Positions 25,310 through 35,309 of a stretch of 64,000 nucleotides of DNA are shown piece by piece (positions within the stretch are counted from its first letter, which is position 1; each line of letters starts with the position of its first letter). Origin of the DNA: Shimazuella kribbensis DSM 45090 (lineage in GTDB: Bacteria > Bacillota > Bacilli > Thermoactinomycetales > Thermoactinomycetaceae); NCBI RefSeq assembly GCF_000428065.1, contig NZ_KE386621.1, positions 1-64,000 of the forward strand. Reading direction: 5' to 3'. The position numbers and the translations under genes were made by a program. The notes beneath the pieces are model-generated. The model was not told the DNA's origin, did no database searches, and saw only the letters and a program-made list of their open reading frames with translations.

Positions 25310-27063
25310 TTCTTGTCACTTCCTTTCGCCACATCGTAACGACGAGCGCGTGGCTTAATTAATGAGGTATCGACATCTTCATATGTTAATTCTGGTCCTT
25401 CTGGTGTAAAGCGAGCTTTGGTCGTTTTTAAGAAGTTTTCATCATCGCGTTCTGGGAATTCTGGTTTGTAGTGTGCGCCACGGCTCTCATTACGATTGAG
25501 TGCTCCGAGTGTTATCACACGAGATAGTTGCAACATATTCCATAGATGACGAGTAAATGGGGCAGCGGAGTTGCTCCATCTGCTAGTGTCCACCATGTTG
25601 ATTTTTTTGTAACGCTCCATTAATTCTTGGATTTTTTCATCCGTTTTTTGGAGACGGTCATTGTAGCGTACCACTGTTACATTATCTGTCATCCATTCGC
25701 CAAGCTCACGGTGGATGACGTATGCATTTTCGGTACCTTCCATTTTAAGGGTATTCTCATATTTGTCTTCTTGTTCTTTACGTTGGGATTCAGAGAAAGT
25801 AGGATCAAAGTCATTCACGGATTTACCTAAACCACGAATATATTCAATCGCTTTTGGTCCCGTGATCAAACCTCCATAAATACAGGAAAGCAGGGAGTTT
25901 GCCCCAAGACGGTTTGCACCATGATATTGGTACTCACATTCTCCAGCAGCAAATAATCCAGGTATATTGGTCATTTGATCAAAGTCTACCCAAAGTCCCC
26001 CCATGGAATAGTGAACAGCAGGGAAGATCTTCATCGGAACTTTACGTGGGTCTTCACCAATAAATTTCTCATAAATCTCAATGATCCCGCCAAGTTTGAT
26101 ATCCAATTCTTTCGGGTCTTTGTGAGAAAGATCAAGATAAACCATGTTTTCTCCGTTAACCCCAAGTTTTAGGTCAACACAAACTTTAAAAATTTCACGT
26201 GTAGCAATGTCCCGTGGAACGAGGTTTCCATAAGCAGGATATTTTTCCTCTAGGAAATACCAAGGTTTTCCATCTTTATATGTCCAAACTCGTCCACCTT
26301 CACCACGAGCGGATTCCGACATGAGACGAAGTTTATCATCTCCAGGAATCGCTGTAGGATGTACTTGGATGAATTCACCGTTTGCATAATATGCACCTTG
26401 CTGATAAACCGCGCTAGCAGCAGTACCTGTATTGATCATAGAGTTGGTAGATTTACCAAAAATGATACCAGGGCCACCAGTTGCTAAGATAACAGCATCA
26501 GCCGAGAATGCTTTGATTTCATTGCTGCGCATATCTTGTGCAACAATTCCACGACATCTGCCTTCCTCATCTTGAACAATCGAAAGGAATTCCCATTGTT
26601 CATATTTTACTACTTTCCCTTCAACTTCATATCGACGAACTTGTTCATCTAGGGCATATAGTAATTGTTGGCCAGTAGTAGCACCAGCAAAAGCTGTCCG
26701 GTGATGTTTGGTACCACCAAAACGACGGAAATCAATTAGACCCTCAGGAGTACGGTTGAAAGGTACACCCATGCGGTCCATCAAGTAAATGATTCCAGGA
26801 GCTGCTTCACACATTGCTTTTACAGGTGGTTGGTTAGCAAGAAAATCTCCACCATAAATGGTGTCATCAAAGTGTTCCCAAGGAGAATCTCCCTCTCCTT
26901 TGGTATTAACTGCTCCATTAATCCCACCTTGTGCACAAACAGAGTGGGAGCGTTTCACTGGGACGATGGAGAATAAGTCAACAGAAGCACCTGCTTCAGC
27001 AGAGCGTAAGGCTGCTGCAAGTCCTGCCAGACCGCCTCCAACGATAATTATTTTTTCGTTCAT
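25306..27063 (-). CDS. sdhA: Succinate dehydrogenase flavoprotein subunit
   Basis: Oxidises succinate to fumarate using covalently bound FAD. 585 residues from the ATG at 27063 (behind GAAGGGAG). FAD motif GGGLAGLAAALR at the N-terminus, the flavinylation histidine in KRSHSVCAQGGING (about 40), substrate-binding HPTAIPG and RGEGGRVW, and the catalytic Arg in HGANRLGANSLL. Longer than proteobacterial SdhA only slightly; matches the Bacillus type B enzyme. Between sdhC and sdhB. Confidence 0.96.
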   Translation of the reverse strand: MNEKIIIVGGGLAGLAAALRSAEAGASVDLFSIVPVKRSHSVCAQGGINGAVNTKGEGDSPWEHFDDTIYGGDFLANQPPVKAMCEAAPGIIYLMDRMGVPFNRTPEGLIDFRRFGGTKHHRTAFAGATTGQQLLYALDEQVRRYEVEGKVVKYEQWEFLSIVQDEEGRCRGIVAQDMRSNEIKAFSADAVILATGGPGIIFGKSTNSMINTGTAASAVYQQGAYYANGEFIQVHPTAIPGDDKLRLMSESARGEGGRVWTYKDGKPWYFLEEKYPAYGNLVPRDIATREIFKVCVDLKLGVNGENMVYLDLSHKDPKELDIKLGGIIEIYEKFIGEDPRKVPMKIFPAVHYSMGGLWVDFDQMTNIPGLFAAGECEYQYHGANRLGANSLLSCIYGGLITGPKAIEYIRGLGKSVNDFDPTFSESQRKEQEDKYENTLKMEGTENAYVIHRELGEWMTDNVTVVRYNDRLQKTDEKIQELMERYKKINMVDTSRWSNSAAPFTRHLWNMLQLSRVITLGALNRNESRGAHYKPEFPERDDENFLKTTKARFTPEGPELTYEDVDTSLIKPRARRYDVAKGSDKK

Positions 27064-27079
27064 CTGGTTTTGCTCCCTT

Positions 27080-27736
27080 CTATTGTAATGTTGCCACATT
27101 ACTGGCAAAGTTTGGGTCGTTAAAAGCAGCTAAAGCGCTGAGACCAAAATAAGAAATGATAACAAATGCTACAATCCATACCCATGTGGAAACGAGTTGG
27201 GCACGTGGACCGACTGTAACTCCCCAACTTACGAGGAAAGACCACATGCCATTACAGAAATGGAAAACGGTAGAAATAACACCTATAGCATATAAGATAG
27301 CAGTTATATCATTGGATAAAATACTCGCTGTATCCATCGCTAATTCGTTCGCTGTTGGTGTAGGATCAAACAACAATTGAACGCGTGTTTGCCATACATG
27401 CCAAATGATAAAGACAAGCGTAATTACGCCAGTTATTCGTTGTAGCACAAACATGTAATTCCGAAATGTACCAAATTGACTTACATTATTCCGTGCACGG
27501 AATACGATGTAAAGTCCATAGAAAGCATGGTACATCAATGGAATAAAGATAAAAAAGATTTCAAGGACAGGCAGAAGGGGGATCCCCCAAAGAAAATTAA
27601 CTGCTTCTACAAATGCTTCTTTACCTTGCGTTGCATGATAGTTCGTATAAAGGTGTTCAAGCAAAAAAAATCCAACCGGTATCACACCAAGTAGGGAGTG
27701 AAGCCGCCGGTTGAGAAAATCAGTCTGATTGCTCAC
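27080..27736 (-). CDS. sdhC: Succinate dehydrogenase cytochrome b558 subunit
   Basis: 218 residues with five membrane spans, the di-heme membrane anchor of Bacillus-type complex II that reduces menaquinone. Heme-ligand histidines appear in RRLHSLLGV, FLLEHLYTN, YHAFYGLY, FIIWHVWQTR and FHFCNGMW. The GTG at 27736 has GGAGG seven nt upstream; the ATGs upstream overlap that site. First gene of the sdhCAB operon. Confidence 0.94.
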   Translation of the reverse strand: MSNQTDFLNRRLHSLLGVIPVGFFLLEHLYTNYHATQGKEAFVEAVNFLWGIPLLPVLEIFFIFIPLMYHAFYGLYIVFRARNNVSQFGTFRNYMFVLQRITGVITLVFIIWHVWQTRVQLLFDPTPTANELAMDTASILSNDITAILYAIGVISTVFHFCNGMWSFLVSWGVTVGPRAQLVSTWVWIVAFVIISYFGLSALAAFNDPNFASNVATLQ

Positions 27737-28117
27737 AACTAAGCCTCCATTTCTCATTACCAAAGTGAATATTTCACTGGTTCTTTCAACGTTTCTTATT
27801 GTACTCCCAATATCTATAGAGCGTCAAGAAATCGACATCGATACTTGTCGGAATGGAAAAGCTTTCAAAAATAGAAAACCCACACAGACAAGAGAAATCT
27901 TTCTCTATATTTTCTTTTTGTGAAGAAGTATTTTTTTAGACAAATTGCTAAAAGTGTACTCATTTTGGGAGAGTGCGTGATGCTGTAATGGGATATGGGA
28001 GAGTCTAGTTTTGGTATTGAGAATTTTTTTGTTCTATTACAAAGTGACTCTCATCGTTATAGTGTCTGTATTTGTAAAAATTATGATAGAGAACAAATCC
28101 TATTTTTTATGTGATGT
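27737..28117. other. Control region upstream of sdhCAB
   Basis: No gene. AT-rich with short imperfect repeats; presumably holds the sdh promoter, but I could not single out convincing -35/-10 boxes. Confidence 0.4.
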
Positions 28118-28152
28118 AAGAAGACCACTCCATCCATCTGAGTGGTCTTCTT
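28118..28152. terminator. Intrinsic terminator
   Basis: Stem AAGAAGACCACTC/GAGTGGTCTTCTT, just beyond the leftward epimerase-like gene. Confidence 0.8.
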
Positions 28153-28158
28153 TTTTAT

Positions 28159-29328
28159 TTATTTTTTAGCAGGTACCGGTTTTTGATTTAGAAATGTTTC
28201 TATTTCATCCGATGTAAAGCCACTTTTCACTTTTGTATCTGGAGAAGCTGGTGCGAGTGAGCGGGAAGTGCTTGAAGTAGTACTGGATGTTGTTAGTTTG
28301 ACAGTATCGTTGTAGAAGCGAGTGCTCATGTTGTTAAAACGAATATCGCCTGTCATTTTGTATAACTGTTTGAGTTGGCGAATGTGAATATTATGATAGG
28401 TGGAACTAGCTGCATTGTTGTATTTTAATCCATAGTAACTATAGTTATTGGGGAGACGGTAGCGATCTCCATAAGCCAATATAGTTGTCATTCCACCTTG
28501 AAGATACGTTTTTGCAATGGTATTTCCGGTTGCATTATAGTAGTCGTACAATCCATATAGAGCGAAGATAAATCCATTTAGTATGCGGTTGTGCGCTTTT
28601 GTTTCGGTAGGATATTCTTCTAACCACTCATATTGGTACCCATCAGATGTGGTTACCCATGGTTTTGCACCTGGCATCGTACGAACAAATTTTAGCATGG
28701 ATTTTAGGGTACGATTCGCATAGGTTAAATATTTTGTCTCTTTTGTGACTTGATATATTCGAATGTATAAGGATAGAGCTTGTCCTTGTGACATTGCTGA
28801 AAACCAAGGTGATGTTAAGGTTTCAGTGGAACGACCTAAAACAGTGTACTTAAATTTATAAGCAAAAAAGAGGGAACCATCGGAATAGGAAGCAGATAAC
28901 GTTGCTAAATGATTTGCGTATTGTTTTGCCTTTTCTAGGTATTCTGGTTTATTTAATTGTTTGTAAGCATTTAGATAATACAATCCATTTCCGGCAGTTC
29001 GAACAGGGTGATAGTAGGTAGAGCCGCCATATTGTATCATAGGCATCCCATTTTTATCCAACAGAAAAGGAGAAACTGGTTTTGTTAATTCTTCTACAGA
29101 CTTTCCATTTACAAAGTCATAGTAGTAGGGATCATCAGTCTGAGCAGTTAAGTTTTTAATGGTGAATGGATAAACATATACACGATAGGTACTATTAAAG
29201 GTACCAACATTGGTATACGGTTTTACTATCGGGTTTGGTCTAGTTGTTACTGCATTTGCAATAGAATGAATGGATGTTCCTAATGCAAGAACACTGACAA
29301 GGGAAGAAACGATTATTTTTTTAAACAA
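28159..29328 (-). CDS. Secreted D-glucuronyl C5-epimerase-like protein
   Basis: 389 residues with a Sec signal peptide (LVSVLALGTSIHSIANAV, cleavage near 26) and no lipobox. The C-terminal (alpha/alpha) barrel carries the D-glucuronyl C5-epimerase signature: SPWFSAMSQGQALSLYIRIY, YEWLEEYPTE and RILNGFIFALYGLYDYY. Eukaryotic members epimerise glucuronate in heparan sulfate. A bacterial secreted homologue may act on an envelope or capsular uronate polymer, which is inference. A low-complexity S/T stretch near 345-355 precedes the C-terminal tail. Monocistronic with its own terminator. Confidence 0.8.
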   Translation of the reverse strand: MFKKIIVSSLVSVLALGTSIHSIANAVTTRPNPIVKPYTNVGTFNSTYRVYVYPFTIKNLTAQTDDPYYYDFVNGKSVEELTKPVSPFLLDKNGMPMIQYGGSTYYHPVRTAGNGLYYLNAYKQLNKPEYLEKAKQYANHLATLSASYSDGSLFFAYKFKYTVLGRSTETLTSPWFSAMSQGQALSLYIRIYQVTKETKYLTYANRTLKSMLKFVRTMPGAKPWVTTSDGYQYEWLEEYPTETKAHNRILNGFIFALYGLYDYYNATGNTIAKTYLQGGMTTILAYGDRYRLPNNYSYYGLKYNNAASSTYHNIHIRQLKQLYKMTGDIRFNNMSTRFYNDTVKLTTSSTTSSTSRSLAPASPDTKVKSGFTSDEIETFLNQKPVPAKK

Positions 29329-29572
29329 GTATGTACCTCCTAAATAAATTTATTAGAACAGGCTTAATTATAAGTGATTTATAATTTAAATGTAAAATAA
29401 TAAAATGTAAAATGTGTATATTATACGAACTAATTTGCGGTTTTTATTGTCTATTACATATAAAATTATATATATTTCGAATAGTTATTATTTGTTGTTT
29501 TAAATAGAATTTGTTTAGTATGATAGATACATGAAGTGCTAGATCCCGACTATTTACGCAAATGAGGGCATC

Positions 29573-30214
29573 ATGAATACAAAACTCTCGTTCCCTGACA
29601 ACTTGCATCGTCTTCAAATGTCAGCGGATGATGGGAGAGTCGTACTGAAAATCTACTCACCAGAGCACCTTTCAGACATCGGAAGGGTAATTATGGAAAG
29701 AGGAGAAAAGCCGACTTTTTCATTTTCAGGAGTGAGAGGAACGTTTTCAACAGAAGCTGAGGTCTGTCGTCATGTAGTGGAGTCACTGGAAGGGATGCAA
29801 AAGAAAGAGATCATTCCCTTCAGTATTTTCGTTGATGGGAAAATCAGAGGAGTTGTACATCTCGGAGGAATAGATCTCATCGATCGACGTGCAACGATTC
29901 AGAGGGTGCTCATTGACCCTGATTTTCAAGGTCAAGGAATAGCTCCAAACGCAGTGCAGACTTTGGTGCGTTGGGCAATGGAAGTTATACGATTTGACAT
30001 CCTGCTGATAGATGTTGCCAAAGGAAACGAGTCAAGTCGTAAAATGATTCGAAGGTGTAATTTTCGATACAAAGGAGAAAAAGAACAGTTTTACTTGGAT
30101 GTTTGTGGTAATAAAAATACTCTTTTGACCTACGCCATCAATCAAACAAACTGGAATAAGCATCCCACTTGGTTTGAGATTGTTTGGGAGCAACTTTCCG
30201 ACCTTCTGATGTGA
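29573..30214 (+). CDS. GNAT-family acetyltransferase
   Basis: 213 residues. The acetyl-CoA-binding motif A is IQRVLIDPDFQGQGIAPNAV, followed by a typical GNAT beta5-alpha4 segment (DILLIDVAKGNESSRKMIRR). The N-terminal 60 residues resemble the extended N-terminus of RimJ/RimL-like members. Substrate unknown. The start ATG follows GAGGGCATC. Monocistronic, with a strong terminator behind it. Confidence 0.8.
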   Translation: MNTKLSFPDNLHRLQMSADDGRVVLKIYSPEHLSDIGRVIMERGEKPTFSFSGVRGTFSTEAEVCRHVVESLEGMQKKEIIPFSIFVDGKIRGVVHLGGIDLIDRRATIQRVLIDPDFQGQGIAPNAVQTLVRWAMEVIRFDILLIDVAKGNESSRKMIRRCNFRYKGEKEQFYLDVCGNKNTLLTYAINQTNWNKHPTWFEIVWEQLSDLLM

Positions 30215-30225
30215 GAAGGTAAAAA

Positions 30226-30258
30226 ATCAGGTCAGGCATGAAAAATGCCTGACCTGAT
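30226..30258. terminator. Bidirectional intrinsic terminator
   Basis: Stem ATCAGGTCAGGCAT/ATGCCTGACCTGAT between convergent genes. Confidence 0.85.
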
Positions 30259-30278
30259 CGCGTTTATTTTGGAAAATC

Positions 30279-33200
30279 TTATGAACTTTGTTTTTCAGGA
30301 ACAATCTCTTCTCTCTCGCTTTTTGTAATCCTGTCAAGTAAGGAGATAGAAGCAGGTAATACCATTGGCAGTAGTACAAAGGCGAGTAGAAGAAGAGCAA
30401 TAATAACTACGGTTGCTATTTGTACTAGTGTTGTAACACCAGATGGATACATCGCTGCAAAAGTACCTGCTAAGATGATTGCCGCGGATATTACTACGCT
30501 TCCAGTCCTTTCAACTGCTTTTAAAATGGCTACTACCATACCTTGATGCTTGTATTCTTTGTAACGCATCATCACAAATATACTATAGTCAACACCAAGA
30601 GCAATAACCATGATAAAAGAAAAGAATGGAATGGTCCAAGATAATCCTGGCACATCAAAGAAATGGATAAAGATATTTTCTGAGATGGTGAGTGAGAAAT
30701 AATAGGCAAGGATCAAAATGCCCAATATCGTTACCGTAATCCAAACAGATCGATACAGGATGAGTAGCAAGACACCAATTCCAGCTAACATAAGAATGAT
30801 CGTTAGTGAAAAATCTTCATCGGATACATTTTGCAAATCGTAGTTAGATGAAGATACTCCTCCTGTACCGATTTGAAGATTGGTATACGGAGTATGAGAG
30901 ATCGTTTCCCGAATCGTAGTATCAATCTCATGTGCAACTTTCATCGCATCTTTGGAATATGGGTCTATCGATAATGGAATGGTCCAAGTAACAATCTTAC
31001 GATCTTTGGACATGTACACATCTAGAGCTGTTTGGAATGCTTTGCCGTTACGTACTTCTTTTGGAACAAAGAAAGTACTATACGGTGATCCTTCGCCTGT
31101 TACTTCGGTGAGATAATTGTTTGCTGTTGACAGTCCGCTGTTAATTTTATCTAATCCTGAAGCACTTTGCGAAAGTCCCTTTTGGAGTTCTTTCATTTTG
31201 GATTCAAAGTCATTTAGTCCTGCTAATACTTGCCTTTGTCCATTGGTAATAGCATTTAAACCCTCATCCATAGAAGGAATGGAAGAAATAACTTGTGATT
31301 GTCCAGTTGCTCCTCGTTCGAGTCCTTTTTTTAATTTACCTGCACCCAATTTTAATTGGGCCGTACCATCAGCGATTTGTGTTTGAGCATTAGCAATTTG
31401 TGAAAGCCCTTTGCTAGCAGTTGCTAGACTTTTGTTTAAGGTGGCTAATGAACCATTCAGTTTCGTAATGTTTTGTTGAAGTGCAGGCAATGCTTGACTC
31501 ATGCTGTCGCTTGTCTTTTTTAACGTTGTATAGTCAGCATCCTCTGCGAGATCTGGATTATTTTTACCAAGTGAATCAATTGCGGTTTGCATTGTTGCAT
31601 TCATTGTTGCAAGGTTCGTTAAACCGGAAGCAATTCCTTGATAGCCTGGGGCGAGTTTTTCCAAACTATTGCTTATTTGGGTGAATCCAGATGCTAATTG
31701 TTTAGTGGATGTATTTACTTTCTTCATCGAACTTTCCAAGGTTGCCAATCCGGACTGGATTTGATCTGCTCCTTCAGCCCCTTGTTTGATTCCAGAATTG
31801 ATTTTTGACAGAGCAGTTTGTACTTGACCAAGACCAGATCGCACAGAAACAGTGCCATCGATTAATTTGTTAATATCGCTCAAATCACCTGATGTAGAGG
31901 TTTTAATTTTGTCGGAAGCAGTGGATAAACCTTGAGAGATTTTTCCGAGCCCACTACTTGATTGTCCAATGCCTGAACTTACTCCTTTTGTTTGCTTCGT
32001 AAGATAGAGGTCATTGATATATTCTCCGTTTGGTCTTGTTGGTCCATATACATCTTTTACCTCTTTTATCTGAGTTAATTTTTCATGTACCTCATCCAAA
32101 AAGGCCAACCCATTAGCAGTATCCATTGGAGTTTTGGACTTTATGACTAACGTAGTAGGAAGGGTTTGACCTGCACCAAAAGATTGAGCGACGATATGGA
32201 ATCCTTTGACAGATGGAGAGTCAGATCCGATTTCTTTTAAGTTATCAAAAGAAAGTTGATCTTTATAAAATAAAAAAACAGGTATACAAAGTACAACTAC
32301 TAGAAGAATGCTGATGGATACTCGTATTACTGAGAAATGACCCAATCGTGACCAGAGGCGATTTTGACCATGTCCTTCGAATTTTTTTAGAGGCCAAAAC
32401 AAACGATTCGCCATTAGGGACATAATGATGGGGTTAATGGTAAAGATAGCTCCGAGGAGAACGACAATACCAATGGCAACCGCAACCGCAGATTGATAGA
32501 TCGAGAAGCTGGAAAAACCAATCATACTAAATCCAATAAGTACTGCTAATCCACTGAAAAATACTGTTTTCCCTGCGGTACGGTATGTTTCTACAATGGA
32601 AGTAAGGAGAGGCTTTCCAAGACCTAATTCTTCCTTAAAACGCATAAAGATAAGGATATTGTAGTCTGTCCCAACTCCAAATAAGACGAGAATAAGGAAT
32701 ATCTGTGTGGTATTAGCAAAAGGGAAATCAAAGTACTCTACAAGCAAACCAACTGCTCCTTGTGCAATCAAATAAGCAACTGCAACAATGAGGAGGGACA
32801 GAATTGGTGTAACAGGCGAACGAAATACCAAAATCAGAACTAGTACGATAAAAATGATCGTAAAGAATTCTGTCTTTTTTACACCGTCAATCGAGTTCTG
32901 AGCATAATCTTCTTCGATGTAACTATTACCAGTAAGGTAAGTTTGAATTCCATCCATTTTCATTTGCTGTTCGAATTGAGCACGTATTTGAGGAAGGCTT
33001 TGTGTTGTTTTTTCGACACTTGCAATTGCCATAATGGTTTTTTGATCAGCTGATAGCAGTCTTTTTTCTGCATCTTTACTATCAAATGGACTTAAAACAG
33101 ATTGGATATGTAAACTTTTATTTTCTTTCATCTGTTTTAATTTCTGCTCTATGTGTTTCTTTTCTTCTGATTGAAATCCTTTTGGATCGTGGAAGACGAG

Positions 33201-33410
33201 GATCGTATCGAGATTTTTGCCACCCTTTTCACTCTTATGAAATTCAGCTAGTAATTTAGAGGCAATACTAGATGAATAGGTACCATCCATATTCGGTTGC
33301 CCTTTTTCTCGTATTAACGTATCCATGGATGGCATGGTCAGCAAGATGACAGCTAAAATAACGCTCCATATCACAAGCCAAAACCATTTCAATCGAATAA
33401 TACTGCGCAT
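30279..33410 (-). CDS. MMPL/RND-family transporter
   Basis: 1043 residues. Two MMPL membrane bundles: an N-terminal half with one span at 10-28 and about five spans at 180-360, including GVGTDYNILIFMRFKEE, and a C-terminal half with ALGVDYSIFVMMRYKEY near 935. Both contain the GxxxDY motif used for proton coupling. Between them is a 400-residue external region full of GL..I..G and Q/S/T-rich helical repeats (SGLGKISQGLSTASDKI), like the YhgE/Pip-type coil. Likely exports lipids or hydrophobic compounds; the substrate is unknown. Monocistronic. Confidence 0.88.
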   Translation of the reverse strand: MRSIIRLKWFWLVIWSVILAVILLTMPSMDTLIREKGQPNMDGTYSSSIASKLLAEFHKSEKGGKNLDTILVFHDPKGFQSEEKKHIEQKLKQMKENKSLHIQSVLSPFDSKDAEKRLLSADQKTIMAIASVEKTTQSLPQIRAQFEQQMKMDGIQTYLTGNSYIEEDYAQNSIDGVKKTEFFTIIFIVLVLILVFRSPVTPILSLLIVAVAYLIAQGAVGLLVEYFDFPFANTTQIFLILVLFGVGTDYNILIFMRFKEELGLGKPLLTSIVETYRTAGKTVFFSGLAVLIGFSMIGFSSFSIYQSAVAVAIGIVVLLGAIFTINPIIMSLMANRLFWPLKKFEGHGQNRLWSRLGHFSVIRVSISILLVVVLCIPVFLFYKDQLSFDNLKEIGSDSPSVKGFHIVAQSFGAGQTLPTTLVIKSKTPMDTANGLAFLDEVHEKLTQIKEVKDVYGPTRPNGEYINDLYLTKQTKGVSSGIGQSSSGLGKISQGLSTASDKIKTSTSGDLSDINKLIDGTVSVRSGLGQVQTALSKINSGIKQGAEGADQIQSGLATLESSMKKVNTSTKQLASGFTQISNSLEKLAPGYQGIASGLTNLATMNATMQTAIDSLGKNNPDLAEDADYTTLKKTSDSMSQALPALQQNITKLNGSLATLNKSLATASKGLSQIANAQTQIADGTAQLKLGAGKLKKGLERGATGQSQVISSIPSMDEGLNAITNGQRQVLAGLNDFESKMKELQKGLSQSASGLDKINSGLSTANNYLTEVTGEGSPYSTFFVPKEVRNGKAFQTALDVYMSKDRKIVTWTIPLSIDPYSKDAMKVAHEIDTTIRETISHTPYTNLQIGTGGVSSSNYDLQNVSDEDFSLTIILMLAGIGVLLLILYRSVWITVTILGILILAYYFSLTISENIFIHFFDVPGLSWTIPFFSFIMVIALGVDYSIFVMMRYKEYKHQGMVVAILKAVERTGSVVISAAIILAGTFAAMYPSGVTTLVQIATVVIIALLLLAFVLLPMVLPASISLLDRITKSEREEIVPEKQSS

Positions 33411-33582
33411 AGCTCTCTATCACCACCAATAGATGAATTTTGTACACGAATAAAATTATTATATCATTGGTGGCAAATGCCAATCGAAAGGACACAAGAA
33501 GGGCACATTATGGAAATCATTGAATGGTCATTAGTAGTACAAATGCAGGCTACGTTTTGTGGAACCTAGAAGAAAATAAAAA

Positions 33583-33599
33583 AGCCGTCCAAGACGGCT
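33583..33599. terminator. Small hairpin, probable terminator
   Basis: AGCCGTCC/AGACGGCT preceded by an A run on the plus strand (T run for leftward transcription). Confidence 0.5.
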
Positions 33600-33626
33600 G
33601 TAGCATAAATAGAAGTACTTCATTAT

Positions 33627-34013
33627 AGTCTTGTGAGTGGGAAAACCCACGGTTTGAATCATGGGATGATAACGAGCGTTAGACAAGGGAGGTTTTTTCC
33701 TCCCACAAGTCTGACAAATTTTTCAGAAAACATCTTTTACAAATATATATTCCCCTGTTAAACTATCCGTTAGTTGCTCTTTCAAAACTGGATAGGATAT
33801 AGGGCCCAGAAAACCAATCGTTTTGCACGTAAAATGCTATGCGTACCAAAAAATGGCTAGACTGAAATGCGAAAACCAAGCAGTAAGTCTATTCTATGAC
33901 GTAGCAACAAAAACTTTTTTCAACCGTGGGGCTCACGGGGCTAGCTTGGTAAGAGAAGTAGTCATTAGACTACCGTCCCAAGAATCCCATGGCTTCAGCC
34001 ATGTGGAATGTCA
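33627..34013 (+). mobile_element. TnpA/TnpB-less IS200/IS605-like remnant with intact right end
   Basis: The 3' end AAGAATCCCATGGCTTCAGC with its hairpin partner and closing TGTCA matches the right end at 1-122. About 390 bp to the left, GTGGGAAAACCCAC forms a hairpin reminiscent of a left end. No transposase or tnpB frame is present between them. The element thus resembles a PATE/MITE-type derivative that could still encode a guide-RNA scaffold. It ends 10 nt from the stop of the NAD(P)H oxidoreductase gene. The left boundary is approximate. Confidence 0.55.
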
Positions 34014-34022
34014 AATGGTATA

Positions 34023-34601
34023 TCAAAATATGCGATGCAAGGAATTTTCTACGGTGTGTAAGTTCTTCTTCATTTCCAACTCTTCATCTGGAATGCTTCC
34101 GAACAGTAGATGTTCCATTGGTTCAATTCCCGTAAATTCAAATATTCCAGTACTAGAAGTCAGTTTTAATGCCTCTGTCATACTCATTTGATCATAAATT
34201 TCTTTTGGTGTTCCATGTGTATTGATAATTATGCCTTTTTTTTCTGTTAAATGTTGTTTAATCCCATTTCCTTCGTAGGAGTATGCAAAACCGTATGCAA
34301 AAACTCTGTCAATATAACCTTTTAAAATCGCAGGAAGTCCAGTCCACCAAATCGGATAGATGAGGATGATCGAATCTGCTTGTGTAATGTATTCCTGCTC
34401 CTGTTTAACATCTTCTAACGTCTCTCCTCTTCGAATGGATTCTAACTCGGATTGACGTAGCACAGGCTGAAAATCTAAGTCATATAGATTACGAACATTG
34501 ACTTGATGTCCTTTTTTTTCTAATGTTTTAACGGTTGTTTCTAATATAGCATGATTAAAACTTTCAGTTTGTGGATGAGCATAAACGATTAAATGTTTCA
34601 T
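34023..34601 (-). CDS. NAD(P)H oxidoreductase, flavodoxin-like fold (MdaB/KefF-like)
   Basis: 192 residues. N-terminal MKHLIVYAHPQTESFNHAI binds FMN/FAD, and YPIWWTGLPAILKGYIDRVF is the conserved active-site segment of the quinone reductase family. Reduces quinones or electrophiles by two-electron transfer. Last gene behind MarR and DUF1772 on the same strand. An IS605-like end lies 10 nt past the stop, so the natural 3' untranslated region may have been lost. Confidence 0.88.
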   Translation of the reverse strand: MKHLIVYAHPQTESFNHAILETTVKTLEKKGHQVNVRNLYDLDFQPVLRQSELESIRRGETLEDVKQEQEYITQADSIILIYPIWWTGLPAILKGYIDRVFAYGFAYSYEGNGIKQHLTEKKGIIINTHGTPKEIYDQMSMTEALKLTSSTGIFEFTGIEPMEHLLFGSIPDEELEMKKNLHTVENSLHRIF

Positions 34602-34673
34602 TTGTATTCCTCCAGAATGATTCTTTTATTATTTATTCTTAAATATCATGGTATTTTTTATAAAATAAAATTT

Positions 34674-35216
34674 TTACTTTGTACTTACTGAGATGGTATT
34701 TCCATCGTCTTTTGGCGCCTCTTTTTTGGATTGAAATGTATTCATAGACATTCCTGCCATAATCGTAATGACAAAGGCAATAATAGTAGCAGTAGTACGA
34801 ATGTTATGCCATAGATTCCATGGTTCAGCATAATTTGTTCGTGTTTGAGATATTTCTAACGGAGTGGCGGATGAAATGACAAATTTATCAAGTGTATTAT
34901 TGAGAGGAACATTCATAAAAGAGGTTATTCCAAATACACCAATGAGATAAACACCGAAAGCGATGAAAAGTAGAATGGATGCTTCTTTGTTCTTTTGCAT
35001 GTAAGCAGCAATTGGTGTGAAGATAACAGCACCCATAAAAGCAAAGAAGAAAGCCGGATTCTGAATTACTTTATTAATAGCTTGCATCGCTTGAATATAT
35101 TGTGCATCTGATAATTGTTTAAAGGCTGGATTGATAGAAATAGAGAAAGCAAAAAATGTACCGGCGACTAAGCCTGTTGTGACGATGGACAATATAGTAA
35201 TGATTTTTACTAGCAT
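34674..35216 (-). CDS. DUF1772 membrane protein
   Basis: 180 residues with four membrane spans (about 5-25, 55-75, 80-100, 145-165). The pattern FAFSISINPAFKQLSDAQYI, FMNVPLNNTLD and NLWHNIRTTATI is typical of DUF1772, the family that includes anthrone-oxygenase-like proteins. 72 nt upstream of the oxidoreductase gene and 93 nt downstream of marR. Likely part of a MarR-controlled redox set; the enzymatic role is unproven. Confidence 0.8.
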   Translation of the reverse strand: MLVKIITILSIVTTGLVAGTFFAFSISINPAFKQLSDAQYIQAMQAINKVIQNPAFFFAFMGAVIFTPIAAYMQKNKEASILLFIAFGVYLIGVFGITSFMNVPLNNTLDKFVISSATPLEISQTRTNYAEPWNLWHNIRTTATIIAFVITIMAGMSMNTFQSKKEAPKDDGNTISVSTK

Positions 35217-35309
35217 TATAAATCCCTACTTTTCTATGTTTATATTTAGTGAATAGTTTAAAAATGATATAATTTCATTTGGTATTAGTCAATTTCTTTT
35301 ATATAAACT

